Positions 6,693 through 7,641 of a stretch of 7,641 nt of DNA are shown here, one piece after another. The translations under genes and the position numbers were made by a program. Under the pieces are notes generated by a model that ran no database searches, was not told the origin of the DNA, and saw nothing but the letters and a program-made list of their open reading frames with translations. Position 1 is the first letter of the stretch. Every line of letters starts with the position of its first letter. The DNA is from Clostridiaceae bacterium (lineage in GTDB: Bacteria; Bacillota; Clostridia; Saccharofermentanales; UBA5734), in the NCBI GenBank assembly GCA_012729935.1, contig JAAYBY010000037.1:1-7641 (forward strand). The letters run 5' to 3'.

Positions 6693-6698
6693 CCTCCC
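6693..6698 (-). promoter_or_regulatory. Shine-Dalgarno of thyA
   Basis: GGGAGG ends eight bases before the ATG at 6684. It fixes this start over the upstream in-frame ATG at 6735, which has no such site. Confidence 0.8.
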
Positions 6699-6736
6699 TT
6701 TCGTCCGGCAAATCATTAACAGTCATTCTATCCAAC

Positions 6737-6765
6737 AGTATAAATGAAAACGACTGATCGGTCGA
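6737..6765 (-). promoter_or_regulatory. candidate promoter of the thyA operon
   Basis: Read on the - strand, TCGACC (6765-6760, four of six to the -35 consensus) and TATACT (6742-6737, five of six to the -10 consensus) are 17 bases apart. Transcription would begin near 6730, leaving a leader of about 46 bases before thyA. A near-palindrome overlaps the -35 and spacer. It is a pattern match only. Confidence 0.45.
6751..6764 (-). repeat. near-perfect 14-bp palindrome over the thyA promoter
   Basis: CGACTGATCGGTCG pairs with its own reverse complement at all but the 6755/6760 position and is centred on GATC. It overlaps the candidate -35 hexamer, where a repressor site would act. On the - strand it is followed by TTTT, so a weak four-pair terminator stem for the rhodanese gene is the alternative reading. 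Confidence 0.4.
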
Positions 6766-6813
6766 GTGCGCTGAATTGAAGGATTCACTGCCCGTTAAAA
6801 TTCATCTTGCTTT

Positions 6814-7479
6814 TTAGGGTAAGGGGCCTGGGTCGGCTCCCTGAACCGGTTCACCTTGATAATTCATGATGCCACCTGCATCCAGTATGACATGATAACC
6901 TGAGTTCATCAGCGTTCTGGCAGCATTAGCCGATCTGCTGCCACTGCGGCAATATACAATGATGATATCATTTTTATCTTTAACCACACCTTCAATATCA
7001 GTTTGAATACGATCAACAGGTATGTTAACCGCACCGCTGACATGCCCTCCCGTATATTCTTCAATCGTGCGAACATCAATTAAAAAAGTGTTGACCGGCA
7101 GATGTTTCATTATAGACTCAGCGCTATCAAATGATATGACCGTCGGACCAGCTGACAAACGTAGCTCTTTGGCCCCTTGTACATGACCCTGAAGCGGCCA
7201 TGATTCTGCGACAGCAGAGTCGATCGTGAAGCGGTAGAGACTGCCTGGCGGCGGTACTGTCAGACCATCAGGGAAAGCAAGCGAAATCAAGGACTGCACC
7301 GGTAGCTGGACAGCAGAGGATCGGGTAACCAATACGCTCGTAGTGTTCAGGACAATCCCTTCAAACTCGAATGTGTCGTCGATTTCACTGGATGTCTGCT
7401 GCGGTTCGGCTTGGCAGGCAAAAAGCGTCAACCCTATAACGATCACAGCAGCCATCAGAATCAGCAGGCGATTTTTCAT
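6814..7479 (-). CDS. rhodanese-domain lipoprotein with an OB-like N-terminal part
   Basis: The 221-residue protein has a lipoprotein signal (MKNRLLILMAAVIVIGLTLFAC) with a classic lipobox LFAC and lipidated Cys22, so it should be anchored outside the membrane. Residues about 38-106 (FEGIVLNTTSVLVTR...PPPGSLYRFTIDSAVAESWPLQ) resemble the small OB-like domain of Gram-positive lipoproteins; this match is by eye. Residues about 116-211 are a rhodanese domain with DVRTIEEYTGGHVSGAVNIP (135-154) and the active loop CRSGSRS, with catalytic Cys177 intact. Rhodaneses move sulfane sulfur or act in thiol redox; the substrate is unknown. The ATG at 7479 is chosen because GGAG lies eight bases upstream; an in-frame GTG at 7488 overlaps that site. 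It has its own candidate promoter and is separated from thyA by 129 bases. Confidence 0.88.
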   Translation of the reverse strand: MKNRLLILMAAVIVIGLTLFACQAEPQQTSSEIDDTFEFEGIVLNTTSVLVTRSSAVQLPVQSLISLAFPDGLTVPPPGSLYRFTIDSAVAESWPLQGHVQGAKELRLSAGPTVISFDSAESIMKHLPVNTFLIDVRTIEEYTGGHVSGAVNIPVDRIQTDIEGVVKDKNDIIIVYCRSGSRSANAARTLMNSGYHVILDAGGIMNYQGEPVQGADPGPLP

Positions 7480-7487
7480 GTTTTTCA

Positions 7488-7491
7488 CTCC
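7488..7491 (-). promoter_or_regulatory. Shine-Dalgarno of the rhodanese lipoprotein gene
   Basis: GGAG lies eight bases before the ATG at 7479 and overlaps an in-frame GTG at 7488, which rules that GTG out as the likely start. Confidence 0.6.
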
Positions 7492-7507
7492 ACTCTTATT
7501 AGGCTTC

Positions 7508-7536
7508 TTTATATTGCTATTTTATCCTTAACACAA
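7508..7536 (-). promoter_or_regulatory. candidate promoter of the rhodanese lipoprotein gene
   Basis: Read on the - strand, TTGTGT (7536-7531) and TATAAA (7513-7508, five of six to the -10 consensus) are 17 bases apart. The -35 matches at only three positions. The start would be near 7501, about 22 bases before the ATG. A TAAAAT nearby is an alternative -10. The rest of the 7489-7600 stretch holds no gene. Confidence 0.3.
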
Positions 7537-7599
7537 TCAGCAGACTGTCGCAGATGTTACCTGCCTGAGCGGTATTCAGTGATTTTCTATCAGGAAATG

Positions 7600-7635
7600 A
7601 AAACACGCATCTTTGTTGTCTACAAAAATGCGTGT
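7600..7635 (-). terminator. probable rho-independent terminator of a gene beyond the right edge
   Basis: Bases 7603-7616 pair with 7622-7635 in a 14-position stem with one mismatch (7611/7627) around a five-base loop. The outer eight pairs are ACACGCAT/ATGCGTGT. Read on the - strand, the stem is followed by TTTC and then ATTTCC, a short T-rich tail. On the + strand no T run follows. It would end a - strand gene lying to the right and insulate the rhodanese gene. Confidence 0.5.
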
Positions 7636-7641
7636 ATACTG

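Larger units (their letters stand above)
1931..6765 (-). other. five-gene operon thyA-folA-SBP-MGMT fusion-flavin reductase
   Basis: Five genes on the - strand follow each other with gaps of 27, 1, 1 and 3 bases. At two junctions (folA/lipoprotein and lipoprotein/alkyltransferase) the next gene's ribosome binding site lies in the last codons of the gene before. No promoter or terminator is needed between them. The only promoter-like sequence is upstream of thyA. Co-transcription is inferred from this packing. Confidence 0.8.

Overview
The window is an ordinary-looking bacterial chromosomal segment of roughly mid-40s percent GC. It most likely comes from the Clostridia (Bacillota). The reasons are strong Shine-Dalgarno sequences, a thymidylate synthase of the clostridial long type, a predicted pyrophosphate-type phosphofructokinase with a GGNDS/PKTIDND signature, two lipoproteins with lipobox signals, and very tightly packed genes. 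The genus cannot be named from the sequence. No tRNA, rRNA, CRISPR array, insertion sequence or phage gene is visible, and no stretch longer than about 160 bases lacks a gene.

Layout. On the + strand, a RimJ/RimL-type GNAT acetyltransferase (7-564) is followed after 122 bases, with a candidate promoter, by the phosphofructokinase gene (687-1934). All other genes lie on the - strand and are read right to left. At the far right (7603-7635) a hairpin probably terminates a gene lying beyond the window. Next comes a rhodanese lipoprotein (6814-7479) with its own candidate promoter. A second candidate promoter near 6737-6765 then starts a five-gene run: thyA (5854-6684), folA (5272-5826), a solute-binding lipoprotein (3684-5270), a GNAT-like/O6-alkylguanine-DNA alkyltransferase fusion (2600-3682) and a flavin reductase-like protein (1931-2596). 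Gaps in this run are 27, 1, 1 and 3 bases, so it is almost certainly one operon with translational coupling. Several starts were moved inward from the longest reading frame because a Shine-Dalgarno sequence sits at the inner start and in some cases overlaps the longer frame's start.

How the genes fit. ThyA makes dTMP and consumes methylene-tetrahydrofolate, leaving dihydrofolate that FolA reduces, so the first two operon genes form the thymidylate cycle. The alkyltransferase repairs alkylated guanine or thymine, which is thematically close to DNA precursor supply. The flavin reductase and the orphan solute-binding lipoprotein have no obvious link to this cycle. The operon converges on the phosphofructokinase gene, and the two stop codons share the palindrome TTAA (1931-1934). 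The clearest terminator in the window (2064-2098, + strand) lies inside the flavin reductase coding sequence, so the phosphofructokinase message probably runs about 165 bases antisense to the operon's last gene.

No convincing new defence or mobile system was found. The most interesting points are the mixed operon, the GNAT-like/alkyltransferase fusion with a degraded acetyl-CoA loop, the intragenic terminator, and an OB-like plus rhodanese lipoprotein.
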